DNA of 64,000 nt from the NCBI RefSeq assembly GCF_010389155.1, contig NC_057768.1, forward strand, positions 3,284,501 to 3,348,500. The letters run 5' to 3'. This document shows, in pieces, positions 20,225-32,186 of this stretch. The notes under the pieces were generated by a model. It was not told where the DNA came from. It saw only the letters and a list, made by a program, of their open reading frames with translations, and made no database searches. Each line of letters opens with the position of its first letter. The stretch's first letter is position 1. The position numbers and the translations under genes were made by a program. The stretch comes from Erigeron canadensis. Lineage: Eukaryota > Streptophyta > Magnoliopsida > Asterales > Asteraceae.

Positions 20225-22809
20225 GAATTCTTATGAGTCTTATATGGAGTTAAGGGGACTCCACTAGACATAGATTCATCCTTATTCCATACTTTATCAA
20301 TCTTGTCATGATCTATTTTTTCGAAAATAATTTCATTGGATGTAAAAACAGTATCACATCCTTTCATTGTAAAACATTTAATGTTCTTATCGACAGGACA
20401 AGTTGAATTTACTTGACTAGATCCTTTAGAAGCACTAGCATCATAAACTCCATTCTTGGGATCCACTGGTTTAACAAATGAACTTTCAAGCTTATGTTTC
20501 TTGTTAAGCTCTTTAATTTTATCACTTGAGCTTTTAGAGCTTTTAGGGGTCTTAGGATCAACATTTTGTTTTTCTGAAACGATTGGACCAATTTCACCAA
20601 TATCGATCTTTTCAATAAGCTGTGTTAGAGACTCTGTATAGTTATCATTGAATGGACCTCTAACCTCATTATAACTCATACCCAAACCACTTTTATCTTT
20701 TGAATCCCGTGGTACAGGTGTTTGCATCTGCATTGATCTTATTGAATCAGATCCCCTAATTTGATCTAGTCTTGTATTCAGCGTAACTATCTCCATCTTT
20801 GCGTCAACCAATTCTTTCTCCTTTTTAGAAAAGTCTTCAGTTAGTTGAGCGTATTGTTCATTTCCCACTTTTTCCATCAGTTCTGACTCTTTTAGTTTTT
20901 CTTTTAATGCAAGAATATCCTTATCAGATGCACGAATCTTATCTTGATAAAGACTTTCTTGTTTTACCAATCCATAATTTTTGGCAAACAAAGAGTCGTT
21001 TTCCTTTGTAAACATGTTGTTCTGACTAGTTAAGTTAATAACTGACTTATTAAAAATAAACACCTCAAGTTTTAAATCTGATACCATTTTACAAACGTCA
21101 ATTATAGAAGATAAAGAACAAGATACCTTCTGATCTGCAGCCTTGCAATCTGCCATGTATGCAACAAAGTCTTCAGTTGTCATACCTTCAGGTATCACGA
21201 AGTTCTTCATTTGTTCTTCAATGCTCTTCATAGAAATGTCATCAACAGGACTCGATGACTCTTCCTTTTCATCAGATGCTTTCACTGCTGTCATTTGTTC
21301 ACTCTCAGATCTTACGGTCTCAGCAACATTACATACATTCTTCTGAACTATCTCAGATGCACTTCCTTCACTTGAGTATACAGCATAATCAATTGTTGCA
21401 GCTACCTTATCATATAATTCTACCATGTAGGCATGATTTGAGGTATCATCAGATTGTGTATCCCATTGATAAGTACCATTTGGATTCTGAACAACAACAG
21501 CCTTTGACTCCGAAAATGGTGATGAAACTGGCTGTTGTGGAGTAGCCGGATATGTAATCATTGCTTGCGTCTTATGATTACTCGGAGTAATACCGCCTTG
21601 ATTGTAATTTTGACGACCAGCAACGATATTATCAATCCTCTTAGGTCGTTGACACTCTCTTGCAAAATGACCAAATCCATCGCAGTTATAACATTTCACC
21701 TTGGATTTGTTAAAGCCTTTAGTGCCATTACCTATAGGTCTCCTAGTTCTCTGAGTGAACCTTCTGACCTTAATAGTGAGCATAGCTAGCTGCCATTGTA
21801 GATCCATTTCTTCCAAATCATCAGGATCTATTTGATTGTAATCCTCATCAATTACTGCAGGATCAGTAATCTTTCCTCCAATAAATGCTTCATGAGCATT
21901 ACAAAAGGCTGAGTAAACACTCATTCTTCCTTCTGCAGAACTCATACTCATTGGCATAGAATGAAAAGATTGTACGTTGCTCTTGACATTCGAATGTGTA
22001 TTGTCATAAGCAACATATCCAGCAATACCTTCAGCATCTACTATTGGTGTAGCTTCTGCACCACTTAGAAATGCATTGTTTCCCGAGCTAGAACTTGCTA
22101 AATGAACAGATTTAGCATGATATAAAGATGGATCTTGTGTGAAATCCGAGTGAGTATCTTTAATTCTTCTCTTCATGTCTCTGTTCTTCAGTTTGGAAAC
22201 TACCTTTTCAAAGTCTCATGTACTGTATTCCTGATCATCTTGAAGTTGATGAACATAATCAGTCCATATCTTAGGCAATGAGTCCAAAAACTTATCAACT
22301 AGCTCAGTTTGAGGATAAACAACCTCAAAGTACGACAACTCACTAGTCAAATGACTTAATCGAATAATAATCTCGTCAAGAGATTCTCCTTTCAGTCCAT
22401 TAAAGGATTCATACTGGCGCTTCAAGAGTTTGATACGATTCTTCTTCAAGGTTACATCGCCCTCACAATATCTTTCAAGAGCGTCCCATAAATCCTTTGA
22501 AGTAGTGTACTTATTGAACAAATGTACACTATCTTGAGGCAAGGCCATAGTAAGAGTGGATAAGGCCTTTCCTTCAATTGCGTATCTTTTACGTTCTTCA
22601 ATCGGCATATCAGCATAAGTATACCTACCGATCACTCCATTCTTCTCATACGAAGGCCAATCAAAACCTTGAGTTATCACAAGCCACATTTCCATGTCGG
22701 TGAGACGAATGTAGTCTTCAAAACGTCTCTTCCACATCCAATAGTTTTCCATACGGAAAAGCTTTGGAGGTGTATTACCCCGACCAACCTCATGATCGTG
22801 CATGATCAT
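20221..22809 (-). pseudogene. Copia gag with one in-frame stop
   Basis: This starts at ATG 22807-22809, directly after an in-frame TAG. The first 197 codons match the copia gag (UBN2-like) pattern: FRMENYWMWKRRFEDYI near the start and a YESFNGLKGESL block later. A TGA at 22216-22218 interrupts the frame, which continues for 651 more codons to 20221. The second block has WQLAMLTIKVRRF before a zinc knuckle (CYNCDGFGHFAREC, CX2CX4HX4C), then long coiled-coil-prone stretches. A long gag with this layout fits SIRE-type elements. Gag forms the particle that packages element RNA; the knuckle binds RNA. Confidence 0.85.
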
Positions 22810-23235
22810 CTAGCTGATAAGTAGGGCATTAGGTGAGTTCGTGGCAACTGGTATAGTGGTCATTTCGAATCTTTTGAATTCAAATATAACGAAATACTAC
22901 TTAGTTCGTGTGACACGAAGGACACGTGGCACGAAGTGAAGCACGAAATACACTCGTCACGACCTAAGTCACGAAGGGTAGTTCGCGTTGACGTGACACG
23001 AAGTGGACACGAAGTACACTTGTCACAACTTGAAGCACGAAGAGCTATTCGTACTGACTTGGCACGAAGTGAACATGAAGAACACTGGGTGACGTAAGCA
23101 CGAATCAAGAAGATCACCTCGTGCTGACGTAAGCACGAGGTTGCACAAAGCACGGATTAAAACACGAAATTCAAAAGATTTTTGCAATCAATAGCAAATC
23201 AAACGATCTTAAACCTTCTGGTAATCAACCTTAGG
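22810..23235 (-). promoter_or_regulatory. Repeat-rich leader between PBS and gag
   Basis: About 425 bases upstream of gag. Ten CACGAA motifs (plus-strand reading) occur between about 22913 and 23168. A 24-base near-palindrome (arms CCTCGTGCT and AGCACGAGG around GACGTA) lies at 23117-23140. The 97-codon ORF across this region has no ATG start and is probably a by-product of the repeats. Confidence 0.6.
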
Positions 23236-23247
23236 GCTCTGATACCA
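23236..23247 (-). promoter_or_regulatory. tRNA-Met-type primer binding site
   Basis: On the minus strand TGGTATCAGAGC lies two bases after the LTR end (CCTTACA, then AT). This is the classic plant copia primer site complementary to the initiator tRNA-Met 3' end, and it fixes the orientation of the element. Confidence 0.92.
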
Positions 23248-23249
23248 AT

Positions 23250-23943
23250 TGTAAGGTGCCCTATGGTTGCGTGGATCGTAATAAGATGTGATTCGTTATG
23301 TCAAGAGTGCGGAATCCTCTTGAGATAACTAGATTGCTATTGCCTTTTGTTGATTAATAAGCAATTAACCAACCCAAGGAGATGCACAAGGCTTGTGGTT
23401 CGTGTAGGAGGTCACACGAAGGAACAAATAACCTTGATTCGTGTATAATCACTAAGATCTAAAAGGATTAGAAACGATTAACCCAGATTAACCTAATTAC
23501 ATAGATTAGGTCTTGTATTTATACTAGTTAAGTATTGGATCGTGTGGGCTTAGGCCTTAATCGCAGATTAGGCCCGAAACAATAAGTCAATCGACTTACC
23601 TCGTGCTAACGTCAGCACGAGGTTGTTCCTACATACTGATGACGTCAGCACGAGGGACGACCTTTGACTCTTTGTTTAGCTTCGTTTGGCTCGTACATAA
23701 CATCCAATCATTGTTCAAGTGTTCTACGACACTTATAAACCTTGATTCTATGTTCTTGTATCTGCAAAACAATATATAACACACAAACACAATACAAAAC
23801 ACGAACAGATATAATATTGAAGTTCAAACGTAATCATTAAATATCAACACAAGTTCTTATTTAAATGATTACAAACATAGTTCCTAAAACATAAACAATA
23901 ATCAAATCTATGTTGCGATTGTCACAACGAATATGCATCTACA
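23250..23943 (-). mobile_element. 5' LTR of the SIRE-like copia element
   Basis: About 694 bases. The minus strand starts TGTAGATGCA and ends CCTTACA, next to the primer binding site. The outer 246 bases repeat at 9561-9806. It contains TGACGTCA motifs at about 23639, a 24-base near-palindrome at 23599-23622 and a TATA box (ATAAATAC) at about 23513-23522. An alternative reading gives a shorter LTR of 448 bases (23250-23697, also TG...CA). The longer form is preferred because the PPT abuts the same edge in the left copy. Confidence 0.75.
23513..23525 (-). promoter_or_regulatory. TATA box of the SIRE-like LTR
   Basis: The minus-strand sequence is TAGTATAAATACAAG, about 420 bases into the LTR. 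Upstream lie the TGACGTCA-type motifs that bZIP factors of the TGA class can bind. Confidence 0.55.
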
Positions 23944-25423
23944 CGTGTATCTAGTAAACTAGACATTTCATACTTAAGTGTCACATATAAGGCATCACAT
24001 ATCAACATTAAGGCATATCAACGACATTATGAACAACACGTATCATAATCATTTCATAGCAACATCGTTAAAGTCATCACACTACTTATGAACATAAACA
24101 CTTAAACGTTAACATAACAACATAGGTCATTTCAACATGCATACATTCCCATATAACCTCCCACATAACCCACAAAACCCAACACACCTAAGATAATCTG
24201 ATTAAGGGGTTAATTATAGAGAACTACATTTTGTTGTGCCTCAACCGTAAGAAAAGTCATGTATCCTATCTTGGTACAGCCTAACAATGAGTTAAGACTA
24301 GCTTACAGTGCTTGATTAATATCCCTAACAACCTATTATACATTAAACATACATTACATAAGTTAAACGAAGCGAAAATAGTGAAGTGCAGATAATGGGG
24401 CACACTAAAAAGTCAGTGGGTCGCACTGAAAACACTCTGACCCCAAACTGACCCTTAGTGGGTTGCACCACATTCCAGTGGGCCTCACTGGCTTCAAATT
24501 TACAAAAACGAGATTTTCTTGTTTCATTTGTTTCGAACTTATCTCAAACCCTTACGACCTGAAACTTTCTAGATCACTTTAAGACATCTTTTAAGACTTA
24601 ATTAACACCATGAAACTATCAATTGATCCCTTAATCAATCACCAACGTTACCCACTCAATTTGATCACCCGAATGACCTGAAACCGATAACGATTCGTAT
24701 GAAAAATCAATTAAACGCCTACGGGTCTAGTCCATAACCTGGGTTTCCTTATAATCATTATTAAAACATATTTATTTCATTAAGTTACCAATTTGATGCT
24801 TTCCACTTGATCAATTAGCCTTTACTTCACTTAATTAATAATTAACGAACTGTAACGACATTAATTCGATTAAAAGAACATATTTACTCAGCCCTGGGCC
24901 TTAGAGTCTGAATCTATAACCTAAATCCTTTAATATTAATCGGGAATTGATCTATAAATAAATCATTACCTGTAGGGAAGACTATAACATCAGGATTTAT
25001 CAAAAATCACTCCCTAACTAACTTGAAACTGATTAAATTATCTATAGAGGCTCCTAGTGTTTTGAGAACAGGTTTATGGCTGCAAATTTCGTGGCTAGGG
25101 CTACTAATGAGGATATTAGGGCCTTTTATACCTAAAATCTCCAACCACAAGTTTCCCATTATGATACTTAGGTCCTTCGAGTTACTAATTAGTCCATTAG
25201 AGCATAACTATGCAATTAATTACTAGAAAATACTTTGATGAGCATTATTCCACCTAATCAACATATTTTCACTTATATAACATATGACACTTACCCTCGT
25301 ATCATTTAAACATATAGGACACATTGATAAATTAATCAAATTAAAATACATAAAAGTTTACGGATGTAAAGATTGACTAACGACTAGGTCAATCGTTCAT
25401 CATAAAAAGTTTAGGATGTTACA
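23944..25423. mobile_element. Gypsy-type LTR fragment flanking the copia element
   Basis: The sequence differs in character from the copia LTR and ends at 25423 with GGATGTTACA, a common end of plant gypsy LTRs (TGTAACATCC in inverse). It includes a block with repeated GTGGG-TCGCACT-type words (24400-24490). No coding region is present; the ORF at 25023-25226 has no support. The copia element may have inserted into it. This is inference from the terminal motif and texture. Confidence 0.4.
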
Positions 25424-26148
25424 ATATAGTATATATATATATATATTTATATATATCAATGTATCAATGTATATACATGTGATATCATATGAAGAAGACA
25501 AGGTCTTATGTTTTATATAAATAATTTATGTTAAGTTTTTTTTAAACCCCAGAAGTTGTAACTATTTACAAAACAATTAGTATGATTTTAAGAGTTTTAT
25601 CTTTGACCTTTAGTTTATGTGTATATTTTGGTTAAAATTGTTGTTTGTTATTATGTTAATAAAAAATTTTCAGTTAATTCTTTCTAAATTAGTTTAATTT
25701 TGTATAAAAAAACAAGAATTAAAATAATATTAAAAGAATAATGTGAATAATAGAGGGTTGAGTGGAGTGTTATAAGAGAGAGAAAGTTTAACGTGACTGA
25801 AAGAATAAGAGAATAATAGAAGAAGAAAAATATGAGACCTATAAGGAGAGACCTAATGACTGCTTAATTAATAATGTATTCTGTATATTTTTGAAACTTC
25901 AGAGACAAAGTGCAATGTATATGCCGACCGTATGGAGTCACGCGTTAAAAAATTTGTAATATTGTTATTTAACTAGATTAGTATCCTCCGTAATACGTGG
26001 GTAACATATATAATTAATAACATGTTAAATTTTTATGATATCATAATTTAACAAACACAAATAAAAGATATTAAAAAATGATAATGTTGTCATTTACAAT
26101 TTTTTTTATTTTTTGATTATTTTTGACACCATATACATATCGGGAATA
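25424..26148. other. AT-rich intergenic DNA
   Basis: TATATA repeats start the stretch. A possible Helitron 3' end on the minus strand (CTAG followed by T) is at 25973-25976. No ORF is seen. Confidence 0.4.
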
Positions 26149-28203
26149 TCTTTTATATCTCTTATATTAATAAAAGAGAATTGTTTCTAAATTTTTTTTT
26201 TCTATGTGGCAAGCTCATGTCCCTTCCTACAAGTGCTTTTACAAAATTATGACATCATATTTGTTATTTCTTTTTTTTACTTTCTATAAATTTATTTAAC
26301 CTTAAACATTATATATTTATAATTAATTTAAGAAAGATATATCTCATTAAATAGAGTATTAAATAGAGTATCTACCAATATATATATAACAAGGTCCTAA
26401 ATTTTTTTATGGAGAAACAAGGACCGTTAGATGAGTTCAAACTTTTAATTACAACCCTTAGATCTAAATAATAGTACCATTACCAAATTTAATATTAAGT
26501 AAACACAACATTAGTCCATCTACTTTGGATAATTTACACTTTTTTGTTTTCCATCACTAATTTACAGTTTTCACCATTAATATTTAATCACTAATATTAA
26601 GAAAACACAATATTAGTCCTTATATTTGAAATAATTAAATTTTGTATATTTAATAAAGTATGTATATACATAGGAAGCCATAAATCGATCGATCAGTGTA
26701 ATGTGTAAACATAATGAACTAATATATATACCCATGCATGTATGAGTTTATATTGTAACCGTATTATTAAGTTATCAAATCGTTTACAATTATATTATAT
26801 ACATTAAAGATCTTTTAGATTATCCGACTATTATTTAACTAATATAGATATAACTATTAATTTATTAAGCATGTCATTCACTATATATACTAGATACTAG
26901 ATTAAACTCGTATGTTGTGCAGGATAATTGAGAACAAAAATCTAAAAACAATAATTGATAGTTACATTATTATTCCTAGTTATGGTAATATAAAGAACTA
27001 TCAGATTATGACTGATAAAAAAAATTATAATTTATGAATATATTATATACGCTAAGTATAAAAGCAAGACTAATGAAACATAAATATTTAAATCATAAAA
27101 GTCTTTCTCATGATATATACTTATTAAATATAATATAATAAATACTTTTCAAAAAATAAATATAATATAATAAACAATCTTATTTGATAAAAGATAATTA
27201 TCATTGAATTAATTAAAAAAAAACTTATTACTTGACACTTTTTAATAAGTTATTCATTATATGTTTTTCTTAATAAATCTAGAAGTTGAAATTTAAGGTC
27301 TCTTATAAGATTATATTATGAATTTTCAAATCTTAATTATTGTATTATAATTTGCTTTTACATAAGTTATGTTAATTAAAGTAAATATTAAAAATTTAAG
27401 ATTTTAATTTCCTAAATATTTTAGTTTTTAAAGTTGTTACATAAATCCAATATTTGTTTCAAATATTATTATTATTAATAATAAAATTCAACCATGATTT
27501 TAAAATAATATTTTGAAAATTTCTAAAAATTTAACTATAAGTACATATTTCGAAACCTCAATATATTGATGTGAAGTTAATTTTAAAAATTTCAAAAGGT
27601 TAATTATAAACACAAAAAGTAAACTTTCAAAAGGTGAGCTACTGACAAGGTCTTAAACCTTAAGGAAATCCATCAGGGTATAAATCACACTTTCGAAGTT
27701 TGTATGAGTGGATAATTAAGAGGGTTTTCAATAATACTGGGTTTCATTTCAGACATGCGTGGTTCAAATGCTAACTACTTTTGTTTTGTTAAATTTTCTT
27801 TATATGTATATTTATATAAACATTAAACTACGTGAAAATTATAAAAAATGACTAATATAGTTACACTAATTAAAGAGAAGTCAAATCTATATAGAGCTCT
27901 TATTTATATTCCGCTAAACAAATCTGTTTATATTGAATTTCAAACTATCACTTGACACAATAATTTGAAGTGTTACTAATTGTTTATAGAAACATAAAAT
28001 CATGAAATTTTATGTTTTTTTTTCTATATAAAGACATACATTAACAACAAGATACTAATTAATTTACAACTTTGGCACCATGATACTAATTAATCTATTT
28101 TCAACATCTTTTATATATGGTTGTCAATGTATGATATTGTGAAACGATAATTTGTCACTAATTAAATATGTTATCTCGCGTATTACGCGAGACAATAATC
28201 TAG
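26149..28203 (+). mobile_element. Candidate non-autonomous Helitron
   Basis: It starts TCTTTTATATCTC, preceded by A, and ends with a perfect hairpin (CTCGCGTA, ACGCGAG) at 28174-28191, about 8 bases before CTAG, followed by T. The TC start, 3' hairpin, CTAG end and A/T insertion context are all Helitron marks. The interior of about 2 kb is AT-rich with no Rep or helicase sequence. The 5' end is less certain than the 3' end. Confidence 0.5.
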
Positions 28204-28620
28204 TAATTAAATATGGTAAGATACTAACGATTTAAAACTAGATACTTATAATTAATATTTATTATATTATACGGTTAATACATATATAAAGTCATAATAA
28301 CTAAAAAAAATGTTTTTAAGATAAAAAAAAAACAAAAAAGTGAATTTAACAAAAAATATATAACTTATTTTCCACATTTATATTATTAAAGTAATTACTT
28401 TCTATAACTATAAAATATTAAAATTACTTTTCATAATTAATGATCATATTTGATGTTATAAAATCAAGAAAATTTTTAAAAAATGACATTATCATTTTAC
28501 TCTAATGGATCCAACTAAAACTTAAACTTTATCTGAATAACCAAACTTCGTTAATTATAAACTAGGTTTCTCTATTATTATATATTTTAGACATTGGCCA
28601 ATTTGTGTTGAGAAAAGATG

Positions 28621-28652
<32 letters not shown>

Positions 28653-29094
28653 GGTTAGATTTCAAATGAGGAGGTACTTTATAGAAAGGGGAGAAAAAAT
28701 AACTTGAATTTTTTTTTCTCTTTATTTTTCTTTTTCAAATTCTTTTTCATTTTTTTTTTATAAAAACGATAACAATTTTTTTAAAAACGTTAAAAAAAAT
28801 TTAAAGAAATTAATTACACATGTTTAAGTTTGCATGTAAATACCTACATCATGTGTAAGTTGCATATCTTACACATAAATAATTTATTTTTTAATTCGTT
28901 TTTGGCGGAATCGGTGTTTGTTTAAAAAATAAAAATAATATAATAAACATAATAAAAATAAAATAAAATCAATAATAATTATTATTATAATATTAAGTGT
29001 GTTAGTATTGGATATAAGTTTATTCTCTTCTCTTTTTCTTCTTTTGGGGAACTTGAGAATTGAGAAGGATGGAGTGACCTTGATCAAGCGAATC
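28204..29094. other. AT-rich intergenic DNA with a TAA microsatellite
   Basis: A run of (ATA)n lies at about 28621-28652. A 67-codon ORF at 28884-29087 is low complexity and not called. Confidence 0.5.
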
Positions 29095-29281
29095 TAGTGG
29101 TTCTCTATGGCTCAAGACTTTGGACCACATGTTGCTCCTCATATATTTAATTGGATTAGTTTTGCTATAACTAGAAAAATAGGAGTCCAGATAATATCTC
29201 AGGTACTTATTAATTTCTTTTAAATTATATTAGTTTCTAATGAAAGTGATTTTTTTACATAACAATAACAATAACAATAAC

Positions 29282-29314
<33 letters not shown>

Positions 29315-29445
29315 TAGTAGGATTAAGACACTAGTGCACGTGCTGCTACTCATATATTTAGTGAGATTAGTTTTGCTATTGCTAGAGGGGTAGAGGCTCA
29401 GATAGTATCTCGACTTCCTACCAATTTATTGTAAATCATCCGAAT
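29095..29445. repeat. Diverged direct repeat flanking a TAA microsatellite
   Basis: The segments at about 29105-29215 and 29325-29425 are similar (shared CTCATATATTTA, GATTAGTTTTGCTAT, CAGATA-TATCTC). They are separated by an (ATAACA)n/(TAA)n tract at 29260-29313. Confidence 0.5.
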
Positions 29446-29467
29446 TTATAATAATAATAATAAGGGA

Positions 29468-29632
29468 AAACTGAGTATGAGGCTGTTATGCATCCAACTT
29501 GAGTGAAAACCCCATCACATGCTATTTTTTTAATATTTTGAATAAATGTAAGGGCCCCATGTTTTTTATGTTTTAAAAAAAAGGTATGTGAGAGGTTTTT
29601 TACGCAACTTAGGTGCCTAACAACCTCATATT
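29468..29632. mobile_element. Short fold-back MITE, copy 2
   Basis: The arms start ATGAGGCTGTTATGCATCC and end with the near complement. It belongs to the same family as the element at 5679-5850. It is non-coding; the 109-codon ORF across it is low complexity. Confidence 0.55.
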
Positions 29633-29640
29633 CCTTTCTC

Positions 29641-29641
29641 C

Positions 29642-29691
<50 letters not shown>
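29641..29691. repeat. TAA microsatellite
   Basis: This is a run of about 50 bases of TAA/ATA triplets. Confidence 0.9.
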
Positions 29692-29949
29692 TGATTAATT
29701 CTTTTTAAGGATTTTCTTAACATCTCTCTAAAATTAATAAAATGTGACATGTGGATTTCAGTCATAATTTTTCCTTAACTTATCTCTTAATTAATTTTGT
29801 CACTTGCTATGATTAGTTAGAAGTATTTTTAATTGATAATCATTTCACATAATAAATAATAATAAATCCTGCTTGTTTATAAGTAGCCAGATGCATATTC
29901 TTAAGTTAATAGACGATTAGTTAAAAAAAATTAGATTGATTATCATCTC

Positions 29950-30298
29950 TCATAAGTGAAATATTTATTTGAAAACTAAATTTTCTATAAAAACTAGAAA
30001 ATTGGCCAAAACACACCGTGATATGAATTTAACACAATGTGTTTTAATTGTGTTTTATAATTTACAATATGTTTTTATTGTGTAATCTAAAAGCATATTG
30101 TGTTAAGTTTTAAATCACAGTGTATTTTTGATACCGCAATCAGAAATCGTTCAAACACACTGTGATATGAACTTAACATAATGTATTTTCTAAAAACACA
30201 TTAAAAACACATTATGTTAAATTCAAATGATACTGTTTTGGTCAGTTTTTTAGTTTTCAAGAAAATTTTAGTTTTCAAATGATCACACCTCTTTCCCA
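29950..30298. mobile_element. Fold-back element built on an AACACA-type palindrome
   Basis: The left arm contains TTTGAAAACTAAATTTTC, then GGCCAAAACACACCGTGATA and TTAACACAATGTGTTTT; the right arm repeats these inverted. An extra direct copy of the AACACACTGTGATATGAACT word lies inside at about 30155. It is non-coding. Confidence 0.55.
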
Positions 30299-30299
30299 T

Positions 30300-30353
<54 letters not shown>
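30299..30353. repeat. TAA microsatellite
   Basis: About 18 triplets of TAA lie immediately beside the MULE terminus. The MULE probably inserted into this array, since TAA repeats resume at 31559. Confidence 0.9.
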
Positions 30354-30354
<1 letters not shown>

Positions 30355-31557
30355 GTAAATTACACTTTGCGTCCCTGAAGTTGGCATGTTTTTCACTTTT
30401 GATCCCTAAACTTTAAAAATTACAATTTTGACCCTAAAGTTGGCCAATTTTTTCCATAATCGTCCTTTGTCCTTACGGCGTTAAAAAATGGCCGTTAACA
30501 TATGCACGTGCTAGACACGTGAGAGCACTAATGTCATTTCACCTTACACCGAGGGATGAAAAGTGAAAAAATAGCTACTTGAGGGACGAAAAATGAAAAT
30601 TATACAAATAAATTTATTTTTTCATTCTTTCTTTTCCGATCATCTTTCCGATCATCTTTTCCGACTAGACATTTATTTCTCCTTTACCCCCAAGCCTCTC
30701 CAATCACTACCACCTAATAACCACCAACAACAGCCCCCGCTACCAGCCACCTTCGTCTGTAACCAACACCAACCACATCTGTCTATAACCACCACGAGCC
30801 ACTGCCACCCTCCGCCACCTCCGGCCACCGCCGCCTATAATTACCACCAGCCACTGCCACTACAATCAACACCAGCTACCACCGCCTATAATCACCATCA
30901 GCCACCGCTACCTACAATTATCACCAAACACCGCCGTCTACAGTCACCTCCAACCACCGTCGTCTACATTCACCACCAACCAACCGCCACCGACTAGAAT
31001 CACCACCAACCAACCGCCGCCTCCTAGAATCACCACCATCCACCGTTACCCTTTCAATTAAAATCAAAATTTAGAAAAGAAAAAAAAAAGATGATTGACA
31101 TGTTTGAGCTATAATTTGTTTAATTGGTTGTGTTTTGAATATCATGAATTTGAGTAAATGATTTTGTTTGTGATTTAAATTTGGATTCAAAGTCGAGTTT
31201 TTATTATATATCATCGGGAAATAAATGTCTAGTTGAAAAATTTCATCGGTAAAAATGATCGAAGAAGATGATCGGAAAAGAAATAATGAAAAAATAAATT
31301 TTTTTGTATAATTTTCATTTTTCGTCCTTCAAGTAGCTATTTTTTCACTTTTCGTCCCTCGGTGTAAGGTGAAATGACATTAGTGCCCTCACGTGTCTAG
31401 CATGTACGTACGTTAATGTCCATTTTTTAACGCCGTAAGGCCAAAGGATGATTATTGAAAAAATTGGTCAACTTTAGGGTCAAAATTGTAATTTTTAAAG
31501 TTTAGGGATCAAAAGTGAAAAACGTGTCAACTTCAGGGACGAAAAATATAATTTACT
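30354..31557. mobile_element. Non-autonomous MULE with terminal repeats of about 300 bases
   Basis: The termini read AGTAAATTACACTTTGCGTC on the left, with the inverse on the right, and the similarity extends to around 30690 and 31220. This start resembles the common plant MULE terminus GTAAATTACACTTT. The interior (30700-31050) is a degenerate tandem array of CCACC-rich units, giving a 134-codon Pro/His-rich plus-strand ORF (30593-30997) that I take to be a by-product of the array. TAA repeats flank both sides, so a 9-base target duplication cannot be told from the microsatellite. Confidence 0.7.
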
Positions 31558-32186
31558 CTAATAATAATAATAATTTGTACTTGTTTATAAGTAGATGCAT
31601 ATTCTCGAATTAATAGCCTTTGGAGAATGCATCGAGCTTGATAGCTAGCCAACCAGCCAAAGCAATAGGTTAATTTTAAATTAAGTTATAGTACACGAAA
31701 TGTACAAAGATTCGTTGTACTTACGAGCAAAAATTCTAAAATAATTGTACAAGTTGGCACATGTACACAATATAAATATATAAATTTAAATATAATATAC
31801 ATTGCTATTGTGGAATATACCAAATGTTGCATGCTCAAGTCAAGGATATTCCCAAATTATCATTTGACCACATTTAGCAGTTGGAGGTTTGAATAGAAGA
31901 CAAATCAAATAGCGGTTAACAAGAATTTAGGGGCTGTGTTTCTGTCATATATTCTTTTTTTCAATGTGTAGTTCATTTAATGGCCTAAATAAAAAAAAGG
32001 ATTTGCTAAATACAGCTTTAGATACATAAATTATTTATACATTTACTATGAAAATCAGGAGGCGTACTTTTAATATGGAAGATACAAATTTTTTTATGCA
32101 CGTTAAATACAGTACTAAATACAGTCCTTAGGGCTTATTTAGCATTTCCTAATAAAAAATAGGAGGTCTGGTTTTATTAAAAACTA
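31558..32186. other. Intergenic, with sequence shared with 37.2 kb
   Basis: The segment at about 31610-31830 resembles 37200-37410 (shared CCAGCCAAAGCAAT, TGTACAAAGATTC, GTACAAGTT or ATACAAGTT, and GCATGC words), so it is a diverged duplication. No ORF is seen. Confidence 0.4.

Noticed and set aside
22860..23153. 97-codon minus-strand ORF with Cys/Arg repeats
   Set aside because: It lacks an ATG, and its repetitive content is a translation of the CACGAA array in the leader.
22913..23168. CRISPR-like array of short repeats
   Set aside because: The spacing is irregular, the repeat is six bases, and the setting is a plant retroelement leader.
23595..23604. GAGGTAAGT splice donor in the SIRE-like LTR (minus strand)
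   Set aside because: It lies upstream of the LTR TATA box, so it would not be in the normal transcript.
23698..25423. Reading TAACATCC at 23698 and GGATGTTA at 25416 as the two ends of one gypsy LTR
   Set aside because: The first 246 bases of that interval also abut the PPT at 9809-9817, which ties them to the copia LTR; the TAACATCC match is probably chance.
30593..30997. 134-codon Pro/His-rich ORF that looks like an extensin or proline-rich protein
   Set aside because: It is a product of the CCACC tandem array inside a non-autonomous MULE; no signal peptide and no SPPPP motifs.
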